From: Streptomonospora nanhaiensis | Lineage (GTDB): Bacteria; Actinomycetota; Actinomycetes; Streptosporangiales; Streptosporangiaceae | DNA length: 64,000 nt | NCBI RefSeq assembly: GCF_013410565.1 | Contig: NZ_JACCFO010000001.1 | Location: forward strand, 62,001 to 126,000 | Direction: 5' to 3' | Part shown: positions 41,999 to 50,990 of the stretch, piece after piece | How the letters are laid out: the number at the start of each line of letters is the position of its first letter | How positions within the stretch are numbered: position 1 is the stretch's first letter | Made by a program: the position numbers and the translations under genes | The notes under the pieces: generated by a model | Told to the model about the DNA's origin: nothing | Seen by the model: the letters and a program-made list of their open reading frames with translations, nothing else | Databases searched by the model: none

Positions 41999-44449
41999 CT
42001 AGCGGAACCGTCCGTCGTTGTAGCCGTATCCGCCCTGGCCATAGGGCGGAGGGGCGTTCTCGGGGTCGTGCTGGTCGGGGTGGCCGCCGCCGTAGGCCGG
42101 CCACTCTCCCGAGGGCGCGTCGTAGCCCGGTGCGGTCGGATAGCCGCTGTAGGGCTCCCCGGCCTTGGGGTACTCGCCCAGCACATCGGGGTAGCCCGAG
42201 TACGGCCCGCCGACCGGATCCGGGCCGCCAGGTTGCCCCGGTCCGGGCACGGCCGGGCCACCAGGTGGGGTGGGGCCGCCCGTTCCCGGGCCGCCCGCGG
42301 CGCCGATGCCGGAGTAGCCGCCCGGCCCCTCGGAGCCGCGCGGGGGCGCGGGGTAGGCGCCGCTCTCGTAGGGGTCGCGCCCGTAGGGCCCGGAGCCGTA
42401 GGGGGAGGGCGGCTCGTAGCCGGTGCTGCGCGGCGCCATGGAGGGCTGTTCGCCGGTGGGGTCGCTCCACCCCGGCTGCTGCTGGTCCCACAGGGCGGCG
42501 GGCGGGGTGCCGTAGCCGTACCCGCCGCCGGGCGCGCCCGCCGGGGGCGGGGGCACCGGCGGGGCCGCCGGCGGCGTCGGCTGCGGCGGCTCGGGCGCCG
42601 GCGGTGCGGCGTAGGAGCCGGTGTCGAAGGAGCCGGTGTCGAAGGACTCCCGCGAGAACGACCCGGTGGTGTACTGCGGCGGAGCGGAGGGGTCGAACCC
42701 GCTCGCCGGGGTGCCCGGGCCCGCGGGCGGGGCCACGCCGCCCGGCGGGGTGCCGGGGGTGCCCGGCCGCGCGCCGGTGCCCGGCGCGGTCGGCGGCACG
42801 GCGGGCCGCTGGTGGGAGCCGGTCTCCAGGCTCGACCAGATCGGCGAGGAGTCCTCGGCCGGCGTGAACGAGGGGTCGGTCAGCGGGTCGCCGCCGGAGC
42901 CGCGTCCGCCCGGGTAGGACGTCCGGCTGTGGGAGCCCGTGTCGTAGGGCGAGGCGGGCGGCGAGGGCTCGTAGCCGGGGCGGGTGTGGGAGCCGGTGTC
43001 GTAGGAGGGCCGCGAGGAGGTGCCGGTGTCGAAGGGCGAGCGGCCCGCGGAACCGGGCTCGTAGCTGGAGCGGCTGTGCGACCCGGTGTCGTAGGAGGAG
43101 CGGGGCAGCGGGCCGGAGTCGTAGGACGGGCGGCTGTGGGAGCCCGTGTCGTAGGGCGAGGTGCCCGACGAGGGCTCGTATCCCGGGCGCGCGTGCGAGC
43201 CGGTGTCGAAGGAGCCGCGCGGCGAGGCGCCGGAGTCCAGCGGCGAGCGGCCCGCGGAACCGGGCTCGTAGCCGGGGCGCGCGTGGGAGCCGGTGTCGTA
43301 GGAGGAGCGGGGCAGCGGGCCGGAGTCGTAGGACGGGCGGGTGTGGGAGCCCGTGTCGAGGGACGAGGAGCCCGAGCCGCTCAGCGGGGTGGACCCGCCC
43401 AGCGGGTCGCGGGAGTAGGAGCCGGTGTCGCGGGAGGTGTCCCACCGCGCGGTGCGGTCGGCGGACGAGCCGGAGCCGGGACCGGAGGCCCCGGCGGCGG
43501 GCGCCAGCGGGTCGATGGAGGAGGACGAGGGGCTGGAGGGGCGGCCGGGGGAGGCGGTGCCGCCGGCGCCGCCCGGACCGCTCTGCGCGAACGGAGCGGT
43601 GGCGGCCGAGCCGCTCGCGGAGGAGCGGGAGGGCCCGCCGAGCGGGTCGGCCAGGGGGTCGCTGAGCGGGTCGGCCAGGGGGTCGCTGAGCGGGTCGGGA
43701 GCCGCGGGCGCGGGCCGCGCGGGGGCGGCGGGCGCCGAGGGCCGCTGACCGGCGCTGGGCAGCGCGCGGGGGTCGGCGCCGCCCGCCTGCGGGCGGGGCT
43801 CCTCGGCGCGGTCGGTGTCGGTGCGCGAGGTGTCGCCGCCGGGAGCCGATCCCTGGCCCAGGCTCGCCAGCACGGCCAGGCCCGACGCGTCGCCGGGGCC
43901 GCCGGCCTGGGCGGCGGAGGGCGCGGGCGCGGCCGGGGCGGCGGGCTCGGCGACGCGGCGCCGGGAGCCGCGCCCGGACTCCCGCCCGGAGTCGCGCTTG
44001 GGCGCGGGGGCGTCGTCGTCATCGTCGTCGGGCAGCGCGGCCATGGCGGCGGTGGACTCGGCGCGGGTGTCGCGGCGCCCGGCGAAGGGGCGGTCGTCGT
44101 CGCTGTCGGAGTCGTCGCCGGAGAGGCTGGACCAGAAGTCGTTGTCGGACAGGCCGCCGGCGTCATCGTCGTCGTCATCGCGCGCTGCCGCGCGGCCGCG
44201 CCGCGCCCGCGAGCGGGCGGGAGCGGACTCGCCGCGCGAGCGGCGGTCGCGGCCCCGGGGGCGGGAGCCGGCGTCGCGGTCGTCGTCGGCCTCGGCCTCC
44301 GCGTCGTCGCCCGCGTAGTCGTCGTCTTCGTAGTCGTCGTAGCCGTCGTCGGCGTTGCCGGCGCTGAGCGCCCGCATTCCCAGCAGGATGAGCACCAGCA
44401 CGATCAGGACCACGATGATGGCGATGATCGCGATAAGCGCAATGGTCAT
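41999..44449 (-). CDS. Giant disordered membrane-anchored protein with TGS repeats
   Basis: An 816-residue protein. Residues 1-25 are one membrane helix (LIAIIAIIVVLIVLVLILLGM). The rest looks disordered: acidic Asp-rich blocks to ~150 (YDDYEDDDYAGDD, DDDDDD), Ala/Pro and DPLSDPLADPL repeats to ~270, a stretch of 15-20 degenerate repeats around ~340-620, and a Gly/Pro/Tyr-rich C-terminus ending GYGYNDGRFR. The repeat core is (D/E)TGSH-x-R-(P/S)-(S/G)-Y, with TGSF/TGSY variants. The start ATG 44449 has a weak SD. The Asp-rich N-terminus faces the cytoplasm if the helix is N-out. No enzyme domain is visible. Role may be scaffolding or binding of a partner through the repeated linear motif (inference). 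Confidence 0.8.
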   Translation of the reverse strand: MTIALIAIIAIIVVLIVLVLILLGMRALSAGNADDGYDDYEDDDYAGDDAEAEADDDRDAGSRPRGRDRRSRGESAPARSRARRGRAAARDDDDDDAGGLSDNDFWSSLSGDDSDSDDDRPFAGRRDTRAESTAAMAALPDDDDDDAPAPKRDSGRESGRGSRRRVAEPAAPAAPAPSAAQAGGPGDASGLAVLASLGQGSAPGGDTSRTDTDRAEEPRPQAGGADPRALPSAGQRPSAPAAPARPAPAAPDPLSDPLADPLSDPLADPLGGPSRSSASGSAATAPFAQSGPGGAGGTASPGRPSSPSSSSIDPLAPAAGASGPGSGSSADRTARWDTSRDTGSYSRDPLGGSTPLSGSGSSSLDTGSHTRPSYDSGPLPRSSYDTGSHARPGYEPGSAGRSPLDSGASPRGSFDTGSHARPGYEPSSGTSPYDTGSHSRPSYDSGPLPRSSYDTGSHSRSSYEPGSAGRSPFDTGTSSRPSYDTGSHTRPGYEPSPPASPYDTGSHSRTSYPGGRGSGGDPLTDPSFTPAEDSSPIWSSLETGSHQRPAVPPTAPGTGARPGTPGTPPGGVAPPAGPGTPASGFDPSAPPQYTTGSFSRESFDTGSFDTGSYAAPPAPEPPQPTPPAAPPVPPPPAGAPGGGYGYGTPPAALWDQQQPGWSDPTGEQPSMAPRSTGYEPPSPYGSGPYGRDPYESGAYPAPPRGSEGPGGYSGIGAAGGPGTGGPTPPGGPAVPGPGQPGGPDPVGGPYSGYPDVLGEYPKAGEPYSGYPTAPGYDAPSGEWPAYGGGHPDQHDPENAPPPYGQGGYGYNDGRFR
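42618..43440 (-). repeat. Coding repeats of the TGS[HYF] motif
   Basis: About 18 occurrences of GTGTC-type codon blocks (reverse of GACACCGGC) spaced roughly 40-80 bases encode DTGSH/DTGSF/ETGSH/DTGTS units. They are intragenic protein repeats, not a CRISPR array: spacing and unit sequence vary and the frame is kept. Confidence 0.75.
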
Positions 44450-44919
44450 GGTGAATGCACCACCCTAGGGCCCGCGGCCTGGTAGAGGACAGAGCTGCCA
44501 CCGGCGGTGGTGATGTGGCTGGCCGGTGTGGAGGCGCGCGGAGCGGGGGCGGTGGGCCGGGCTGAGGGAAGCAGGCCGTACCGCGCGCTGAAGCGGTATC
44601 GGGAAACCGTGGCCCGTTCGGGAGCCCTCGCCACGACGCGGAGCGGTTCGCCGCCCGGCGGCCGGCCGCGCGCGGGGGCGGCGGGCAGGCCGGGCGCGGC
44701 GCCGGGAGCGCGACCCGTCGCCGGGCGCGGGCGCCGATGCGAGCGCTTGCACGATTCGGTCATGAGGTAATCAACGGGGGGCACGGACCCACTTTATGCA
44801 TAGATGCGGCATGAGTGCAGAGGGCGACGGACGCTTCCCGCAGTGCGCGCGGGACCCCGCGCGGCCCCGCTCCCGGGCGGGGGACCCGCCCGGAGCCCGC
44901 GCGCGGGTGTCCGACTTCA
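44450..44919. other. Intergenic region, 470 bases
   Basis: The region lies between two reverse-strand genes. Most is GC-rich without a supported gene. Bases ~44745-44815 are less GC-rich (TTGCACGATTCGG, CTTTATGCATAGATGCGG) and likely hold the promoter of the disordered-protein gene or of an antisense transcript; no assignment is made. Confidence 0.4.
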
Positions 44920-45501
44920 CTACTCATTGGTAACGGTAAGGGAGCCCCGCGCCACCGCGCGATCGGCGATGGCGTCGAGGGACTCGTCCAACGGGGCGTC
45001 GTTGGGCAGGTCGAGCTCGCTGTTGAGGGCGTAGAGGGTGAACCGGATCTCGCTCGCGCCGTCCTCGGAGAAGCACGGCGGGTCGTAGGCCGGTTCGCCC
45101 TCGCTGTTGAGGCCCTGCTCGCCCGGCTGGGGCACGGTGTTCTGCCGCAGTTCCGCGCTCTGCGGGTCCAGCCCGTAGAGCACCCAGAAGACGACGGCCT
45201 CCTCGGGGGCGTCGACCACCAGCGCCAGCGACTGCGTGACGTCGCCGCCGGGCAGGCCCGACCACTGCAGCGAGGGGGAGACCCCGTCGCCGTCGCAGGT
45301 GTAGAGGTCGGGCAGCGGCTCGCCCTCCTGGAGCATCGTGCTCGTCAGGTTGATCTCGTCGCTGAGTTCGGCGTCGGTGCCGGAGGGCAGCGTCCCGCAC
45401 CCCGCCGTGGCGGCCAGCAGCAGCGCGGCGCCGCCGGCCGCTGCGGACCGCGCTCCCGCGCGGCGCGATCGGGGTGAACGTCGGCGTTCGACCGGGAACA
45501 T
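44920..45501 (-). CDS. YbhB/YbcL (Raf-kinase-inhibitor-like) lipoprotein
   Basis: A 193-residue PEBP-fold protein. Residues 1-35 form a lipoprotein signal: basic start (RRRSPRSRRAG), hydrophobic AAAGGAALLLAATAG, then Cys 35 with a weak lipobox (TAGC). The mature part has ELSDEINLTSTMLQEGEPLPDLYTCDGDGVSPSLQWSGLP, the YbhB signature, then LALVVDAPE, VFWVLYGLDP, and CFSEDGASEIRFTLYALN, with the ligand pocket residues (D-x-x-S-P, H replaced by F/W near VVFWV). The usual pocket His in this strand appears replaced, so ligand binding may differ. ATG 45501 after GGAGT. Confidence 0.88.
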   Translation of the reverse strand: MFPVERRRSPRSRRAGARSAAAGGAALLLAATAGCGTLPSGTDAELSDEINLTSTMLQEGEPLPDLYTCDGDGVSPSLQWSGLPGGDVTQSLALVVDAPEEAVVFWVLYGLDPQSAELRQNTVPQPGEQGLNSEGEPAYDPPCFSEDGASEIRFTLYALNSELDLPNDAPLDESLDAIADRAVARGSLTVTNE

Positions 45502-46055
45502 GGGACTCCTGCGAAACGATGCGTCGGTGGCTCCTGCGCCGCCACGGCGCCCCGGACGCGGTGAGGGAGGTGCGTACCGGGCGCGTGCTGCGGCGTTCCA
45601 CCGAACCCTACTGCGGTCAGCGCAGCGATGAGCCCAGTACGCCCGGCTGCCCGGTCCCTCACTGCGGCCCGGCCGAAACGGGAAGGTCGGCTGTCCCCTT
45701 CGCCGGAGCCGGCCGCCGGGTCGGCCCAGGGCCGACCCGGGGGAGGGCGGAGGTGCCCTGGGCTGGGCGGTTGCCGGTTCCGGGGGTGGGGCTTGGGGCT
45801 GCGTCGGGGGCGCCGAGGGGGTGGGTGGCCGGGGTGGGCGGTCATCGTGCTTCGGGGTGTGTGGCTGAGGTTCCGAGGGGCGGCGATGACGGCGGTGGGT
45901 GGCCCGGGCGGGTGGGTATCGGTTCCGCTTGCGGGTGGGCGGGGTTGCGCCGGGGCGGCGACGACCCACGTGGCGGGGGCCGGCCGGGCAGGCCGCGCCG
46001 CTCTGTGTTTCGGGGGAGCCCTGCCACGAGCGGTGTCCGAAATGCCACGCATGCC

Positions 46056-46090
46056 CCCCATGGTTGTCTCATGATGTGAGACGAATGGGG
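46056..46090 (+). promoter_or_regulatory. Two-part stem-loop (CCCCAT/GTCTCA arms)
   Basis: CCCCAT (46056-46061) pairs with ATGGGG (46085-46090), and GTCTCA (46066-46071) with TGAGAC (46077-46082), around loop TGATG. A second, longer-range stem lies six bases on. Confidence 0.5.
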
Positions 46091-46096
46091 CTGTGT

Positions 46097-46152
46097 GGCG
46101 ACGATCTAGCGGTTTGGACGTGGATTTCTACCGACAGCCGTAGATCGTCGCC
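46097..46152 (+). repeat. 12-base perfect inverted repeat
   Basis: GGCGACGATCTA (46097-46108) and its complement TAGATCGTCGCC (46141-46152) enclose 32 bases. It could be an RNA hairpin or a protein-binding pair. Confidence 0.55.
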
Positions 46153-46682
46153 GATAAAAAGGGGCATTCGTGCCAAAGTGGGCGGCGGGGGCCGCGAGGC
46201 GTCTCACATGGTGGACGTTTGCGCCTTTCAGGTGGCTGTTGGGGCCCTGCTCGGCGCCTCGATGCGAGGGCAATTCGGGCAAAAGGCGGCAAAGGCAGTA
46301 GTTGAAAGTAGACCTGTCTGCGGTTTCCGCTCCCGGGTCCTCGCGGCGGTCTTCTCCCGGCCAAGGGGCACGCCTCGGCCCCCGGTCGGCGCACCTTCCT
46401 CCCATGGCCGGGATCGCGCCGCGACCGCCACGCCGCCCCTCGCGCCCGTCGGGGTCTGCGCCACCGCCTTCGGTGCCGGTGGCCGCTCGCCGCACCGCTG
46501 CCGCCGTCGCCGCCCTCGTCGGGGCGGTCACCACACCCATGTAGACCGATGTCCGGCGACCAGGGCATTCGCCGCCCTCGCGCCCCTAGTGCGATCAGCG
46601 CCACACCCCGCTCGCGCTGGTTTTCCACAGCGCGCCGAAAACCCGTTGAGCCCGCTTTGGCGTCATCGGGAATTATGGACCT

Positions 46683-49600
46683 GTGCGGTTCTCCATCCTC
46701 GGCCCCCTCGTCGTGCACGGCGACGACGGCGCGGCACTGCCCATCGGCGGCACGCGGCTGCGCCGCCTGCTTGTCCTGCTGCTGCTCTCCCCGGGGCGCA
46801 CCGTGCGCAGCGAACGGCTCGTCCACGGGATCTGGGCCGACGAACCCGAGCCGGTGAGCGCGGGCAACGCCCTGCAGGCGCTGGCCTCCCGACTGCGCCG
46901 CGCCCTGGGGTCGGCCGCGCCGCTGCACGGCGATCCCACCGGGTACCGCCTGGACATCGACCCCCGCAGCGTCGACCTCGTCCGCTTCGAGGAACTGGCC
47001 GACAAGGGCCGCCGCGCCCGCACCGAGGGCGATCCCGCCACCGCCGCCGCGCACCTGGCCGAGGCGCTCGGGCTGTGGCGCGGGCCGGCCCTGGCCGACC
47101 TCGGCGGCGGGGGCGGGGCCGACGACGTCGCGGTGCGCCTGGCCGAGGCCCGCCGGGGCGTCGAACTCGACCTGCTCACCCTGCGCCTCGATCTCGACGG
47201 CGCCGAGGCCGTCCTGCCCGACATCGAGGCCGCCGCCGCGCGCGAACCCCACGCCGAGCGCCCGGTCGAACTCCTGATGCGCGCGCTGGCGGCGGCCGGG
47301 CGCCAGGCCGACGCGCTCGCCGCCTACGACCGGCTCCGCCGCGCCCTGGCCGACGACCTCGGCATCGACCCCTCCGCTGAACTCCAGCGCCTGCACGTGC
47401 GGCTGCTGCGCGGCGAGCTGACCGCGCCCTCCCCGCCCCGGCCCCGGCGCGAGACCCCGCCGCCCGCTCCGCCCCCGCGCGCCGCCCCGGTCAAACGCCT
47501 GCCGCACCACCTCACCAGCTTCATCGCCCGTGAGGACGAGTTGACCCGCGTGGGCGAACTCCTCGCCGCCGAGCGCCTGGTCACCCTGATCGGTCCCGGC
47601 GGCGCGGGCAAGACCCGGCTGTCCATCGAGGCCGGCGCCCGGTTCGTGGAGGAGCACGCCGACCTCGCCGCCGGCGTGTGGTTCGTCGAACTCGCGCCGC
47701 TGCGCGAGGGCGCCGACATCCCCCACGCCCTGCTGTCGGCCCTGGGCCTGGGCGACTCCGCCGCCATGGCGGTGTCCTCCACCACCGCCCACGTGCCCGC
47801 CATCCTCGACCGGGTCGTCGACTTCATCGGCGGCCGGGACATCCTCGTCGTCATCGACAACTGCGAGCACCTGGTGGCCGAGACCGCCCAGGTCGCCGAG
47901 CGCCTGCTGGCCGCCTGCCCCGGCCTGCGGATCCTGGCCACCAGCCGCGAACCCCTCGGCATCGCGGGCGAACGCCTGCTGGGCGTCCCCTCCCTGGAGC
48001 TGCCGCCCGAGGACACCCCCGCCGAGCGCGCCGGCGACTACGCCTCGGTCCGGCTGTTCGCCGAACGCGCCCGCGCCGTGCTGCCCGGGTTCACCGTCGA
48101 CTCCGGCAACGCCGAACACGTCGTGCGCGTCTGCCGCGAACTCGACGGCCTGCCGCTGGCCCTCGAACTCGCCGCCGCGCGGCTGCGCGCCATGCCGCTG
48201 GCCCACCTGGCCGCCCGGCTCTGCGACCGCTTCCGCATCCTCACCAACGGCAGCCGGTTCGCCCTGCCCCAGCACCAGACCCTCCAAGCCGTCGTGGACT
48301 GGAGCTGGGAGCTGCTGGACGACACCGAGCGCACCCTGCTGCGGCGGCTGTCGGTCTTCGCCGGCGGCGCCACCCTGGACGCCGTCGAACGCGTCTGCGC
48401 CCTCGACGACGGCCCCGACGTCTGGTCGGTGCTGTTCGCCCTGGTCGACAAGTCCCTGGTCATCGCCGACGTCCCCGACGACCCCGACACCGAGCCCCGC
48501 TACCGCATGCTGGAGACCGTGCGCGCCTACGGCGCCCAGCGCCTGGCCGAGAGCGGCGAGGAACCCGCGGTGCGCCGAGCCCTGGCCCACCACGTCCGCG
48601 ACCTCTTCCGCGAGGCCGACCCCCACCTGCGCGGCCCCGACCAGCTCGCCTGGCTGGCCCGGCTGCGCCAGGAGCACGACAACCTCACCTCCGCGCTGCG
48701 CTGGGCCGTCGCCGAACGCGACACCGACCTCGCCCTCGACCTGGTCGCCGGGTCGTCCTGGTACTGGCAGATGGTCAACACCTGGACCGACCTCGTGCGC
48801 TGGTGCGGCGACATCCTCGACCTGATCGGCGACCGCGTGCCGCCCGGCCGCGCCGCGGCCTACGCCCAGTGCCTGACGGTCAGCGTCATCGGCGCCATGC
48901 CCGCGATGGTCGAACCCGCCGCCAAGAGCCTGCTGCGCGCCGAGGAGATCCTGGAGGAGGCCGGCGACACCCCCTGGAACCACCCCAGCCTGTTCTCGCT
49001 GCCGCTGCTGCTGGGCATGCTCGGCTACGACACCGCCGGCCGCCTGGACCGGCTGGACCGCGTGGTCCAGACCCACCCCGACCCCTGGACCCGCGCCGCC
49101 GCCCGCCTGTTCGGCGGCCTGCTGGCCTCCCACCACGGCCGCGGCGCACAAGGCCGCGAATGGGTAATGGACGGCCTGGCCCGCTACCGCGCCATCGGCG
49201 ACCGCTGGGGGATCGCCCACGCCCTCACCTGCGCCGCCGACGTCGCGCGCTACAGCGACCCCCAGCGCGAACTCGAACTCCTCACCGAGGGCGGCCGCCT
49301 GGTCGACGAACTCCGGCTCACCAGCCTGGCCGCGGTGTTCCACGTGCGGCGGGCGGTGCTGATGGCCGCGCGCGGCGCGATCGCCGACGCCCGGCGCGAA
49401 CTCGACGCCGCCCGCGGCGCGGTCCCCGATCCCGAGACCCGGGTGTTCCTGCGCGTGGGCGAGGCCGACGTCGCGCGGCTGGCCGGCGACCCCCTGGGCG
49501 CCGACGAGATCCTCAACGACCTCACCGCCGCCGTCGAGGCCATGAACGAGGTCATGCGCACCCAGGTCGAGGCGCTCGTGCTGGTGCGGCGGGCGCGCAC

Positions 49601-49979
49601 CGCCATGGCGCTGGGCCGCACCGCCGAGGCCCGCGTGCGGGTCGCGGCCGCCTGGGACGCACTCCACCCCTTCATCGGTGAGATGCACGCCGCCGAGGTC
49701 CTGGAGGCCCTGGCCGAGGTGCTGGCCGCCACCGCCCCTGAGCGCGCCGCGGTGGTGCTGGGATACGCCGAGGCGGTGCGCGGCCTGCCCAACGACGCCG
49801 ACCCCGAGGTCGCGCGGTGCCGCCGGCAGGTGCGCGACCTGCTGGGTCCCGACGGGTTCGACCGCGCCTACGACGAGGGCCGCGGCGCCGACCGCGCCCG
49901 GATGGCGGCGCGCGTGGCCGCGTGGCTGGAGGAGTGGCGCCCTGCCCGCCCCTCCGGGCCGGGCACGCTCAGCGCCTGA
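46683..49979 (+). CDS. AfsR/SARP-type regulator with NB-ARC-like ATPase and TPR region
   Basis: A 1098-residue regulator. Residues ~10-90 are an OmpR-like winged helix (GGTRLRRLLVLLLLSPGRTVRSERLVHGIW...QALASRLRRALG), and ~95-245 the bacterial transcriptional activation domain (BTAD). From ~280 comes a signal-transduction ATPase: LPHHLTSFIAREDEL, P-loop TLIGPGGAGKTRLS (~300), Walker B ILVVIDNCEHL, LATSREPLGIAGE, DGLPLALELAAARLR. The last ~400 residues are helical TPR-like repeats. This is the class of AfsR/large SARP activators that often govern secondary metabolism. No biosynthetic cluster is adjacent in the window, so its targets are unknown. GTG 46683 has no strong SD. Confidence 0.92.
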   Translation: MRFSILGPLVVHGDDGAALPIGGTRLRRLLVLLLLSPGRTVRSERLVHGIWADEPEPVSAGNALQALASRLRRALGSAAPLHGDPTGYRLDIDPRSVDLVRFEELADKGRRARTEGDPATAAAHLAEALGLWRGPALADLGGGGGADDVAVRLAEARRGVELDLLTLRLDLDGAEAVLPDIEAAAAREPHAERPVELLMRALAAAGRQADALAAYDRLRRALADDLGIDPSAELQRLHVRLLRGELTAPSPPRPRRETPPPAPPPRAAPVKRLPHHLTSFIAREDELTRVGELLAAERLVTLIGPGGAGKTRLSIEAGARFVEEHADLAAGVWFVELAPLREGADIPHALLSALGLGDSAAMAVSSTTAHVPAILDRVVDFIGGRDILVVIDNCEHLVAETAQVAERLLAACPGLRILATSREPLGIAGERLLGVPSLELPPEDTPAERAGDYASVRLFAERARAVLPGFTVDSGNAEHVVRVCRELDGLPLALELAAARLRAMPLAHLAARLCDRFRILTNGSRFALPQHQTLQAVVDWSWELLDDTERTLLRRLSVFAGGATLDAVERVCALDDGPDVWSVLFALVDKSLVIADVPDDPDTEPRYRMLETVRAYGAQRLAESGEEPAVRRALAHHVRDLFREADPHLRGPDQLAWLARLRQEHDNLTSALRWAVAERDTDLALDLVAGSSWYWQMVNTWTDLVRWCGDILDLIGDRVPPGRAAAYAQCLTVSVIGAMPAMVEPAAKSLLRAEEILEEAGDTPWNHPSLFSLPLLLGMLGYDTAGRLDRLDRVVQTHPDPWTRAAARLFGGLLASHHGRGAQGREWVMDGLARYRAIGDRWGIAHALTCAADVARYSDPQRELELLTEGGRLVDELRLTSLAAVFHVRRAVLMAARGAIADARRELDAARGAVPDPETRVFLRVGEADVARLAGDPLGADEILNDLTAAVEAMNEVMRTQVEALVLVRRARTAMALGRTAEARVRVAAAWDALHPFIGEMHAAEVLEALAEVLAATAPERAAVVLGYAEAVRGLPNDADPEVARCRRQVRDLLGPDGFDRAYDEGRGADRARMAARVAAWLEEWRPARPSGPGTLSA

Positions 49980-50046
49980 AACCCGCGCCCAGTCCCCGAA
50001 CCAGGGGGACGCCGGGCCACCCCGGCCGCCCGGCGCGAGCGGTGGC

Positions 50047-50832
50047 TCAGCCGAACAGGCCGCGGCGCCGCAGCAGGGAGTCGACCTGCTCGGCCACCAC
50101 CGGGGTGAGGTCGGCGCCCGCCTGGTCGTGCTCCACCCGGAACCGGCCGAACCGGTCCTGGCTCTCCAGGAACAGCCCGCCGCGCTTGTCGACCTCGATC
50201 ACGACGTCCACGCCGCGGTCGTCGGCGACGAAGGACAGTTCCATCTCGTTCAGCCGCCCCGCGTAGCGCGGGGCCGCGCGGTACTCGAACTCCTGGTAGA
50301 GCGGGAACTCCTGACGGGTGCCGGAGAGGGTGCCGTGCTCGATGTCGGTCTTGACCAGCCCGAACCCCAGCCGGTCCACCGCCTCCAGCACCGCCCGCTG
50401 CGCCGGGAGGGGGTCGACCCGCACGGGGTCGAGGTCGCCCTTGTCGGGCTGGCCGCCGATCACGACATCGGTGCTCAGCCCCAGACCCGCGCGCGGCAGG
50501 GGGCGGCCGTCGACCTCGGTCAGCGGGCTCTGCAGCGACACCGGGTACTCGAAGGGCAGCCGCCGCTGCTCCCCGGCGGCCAGGGTGAACGGGCCGCTGA
50601 CGGCGACCCGGGAGAACTCCATGGTGGTCTGGCCCTCGTGGTCGCCGATCTCGACCTCGACCCGGGCGGCCAGCGCCACCGCGATCTCGTCGATGCGGGC
50701 CTCGACCTCGCCGCCGACCAGGTCGACCCGGCCGACCAGGCGGTCGCCGGGGCGCACGAGCGGCTGCTCGATGACGGTGTCGATGCTGGGGCCGCCGATG
50801 CCGAACGCGGCGAGAAAACGCTTGATGCCCAT
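50047..50832 (-). CDS. spo0M: Spo0M-type sporulation-control protein
   Basis: A 261-residue Spo0M/arrestin-like protein: GIKRFLAAFGIGGPSIDTVIEQPLVRPGDRLVGRVDLVGG (family start), then AVALAARVEVEIGDHEG, LPFEYPVSLQSPLTEV, LGLSTDVVIGGQPDKGDLDPVRVDPLPAQ and MELSFVADDRGVDVVIEVDKRGG, FRVEHDQAGADLTPVVAEQVDSLLRRRGLFG. The two beta-sandwich domains resemble arrestins. In Bacillus it modulates sporulation; in actinomycetes the role is open. ATG 50832. Convergent with the SARP gene. Confidence 0.92.
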   Translation of the reverse strand: MGIKRFLAAFGIGGPSIDTVIEQPLVRPGDRLVGRVDLVGGEVEARIDEIAVALAARVEVEIGDHEGQTTMEFSRVAVSGPFTLAAGEQRRLPFEYPVSLQSPLTEVDGRPLPRAGLGLSTDVVIGGQPDKGDLDPVRVDPLPAQRAVLEAVDRLGFGLVKTDIEHGTLSGTRQEFPLYQEFEYRAAPRYAGRLNEMELSFVADDRGVDVVIEVDKRGGLFLESQDRFGRFRVEHDQAGADLTPVVAEQVDSLLRRRGLFG

Positions 50833-50990
50833 GCCGTCCTCTTCCGGTGCAGGGGGTGGGGACCGCCGCGCGCGGCGGAACGTACCCGCCCGCGGTGCTC
50901 GCAGGCTCCGACGCGCCCGGCACCGTTGGGGTTCCCCGCCCGCGCGGCGCCATGCCGCGCGGGCGGGGGAGGGGAGGGGGAGAGGGCCGG

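Larger units (their letters stand above)
45502..46682. other. 1.2-kb region without a supported gene
   Basis: Frames are open here but lack start/SD context, family sequence and normal third-position bias. Bases 45,750-46,030 are strikingly G-rich on the forward strand. Bases 46,050-46,340 have lower GC and two adjacent stem-loops. The last part should hold the promoter of the downstream regulator. It may contain a structured RNA or a decayed gene. Confidence 0.5.

Noticed and set aside
42618-43440. Periodic repeats resembling a CRISPR array
   Set aside because: Repeat units vary, spacing is irregular, and the repeats are in frame within a protein; no cas genes are present.
46128-49688. 1186-codon reverse-strand frame opposite the SARP gene
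   Set aside because: Shadow of the regulator; no recognised sequence.
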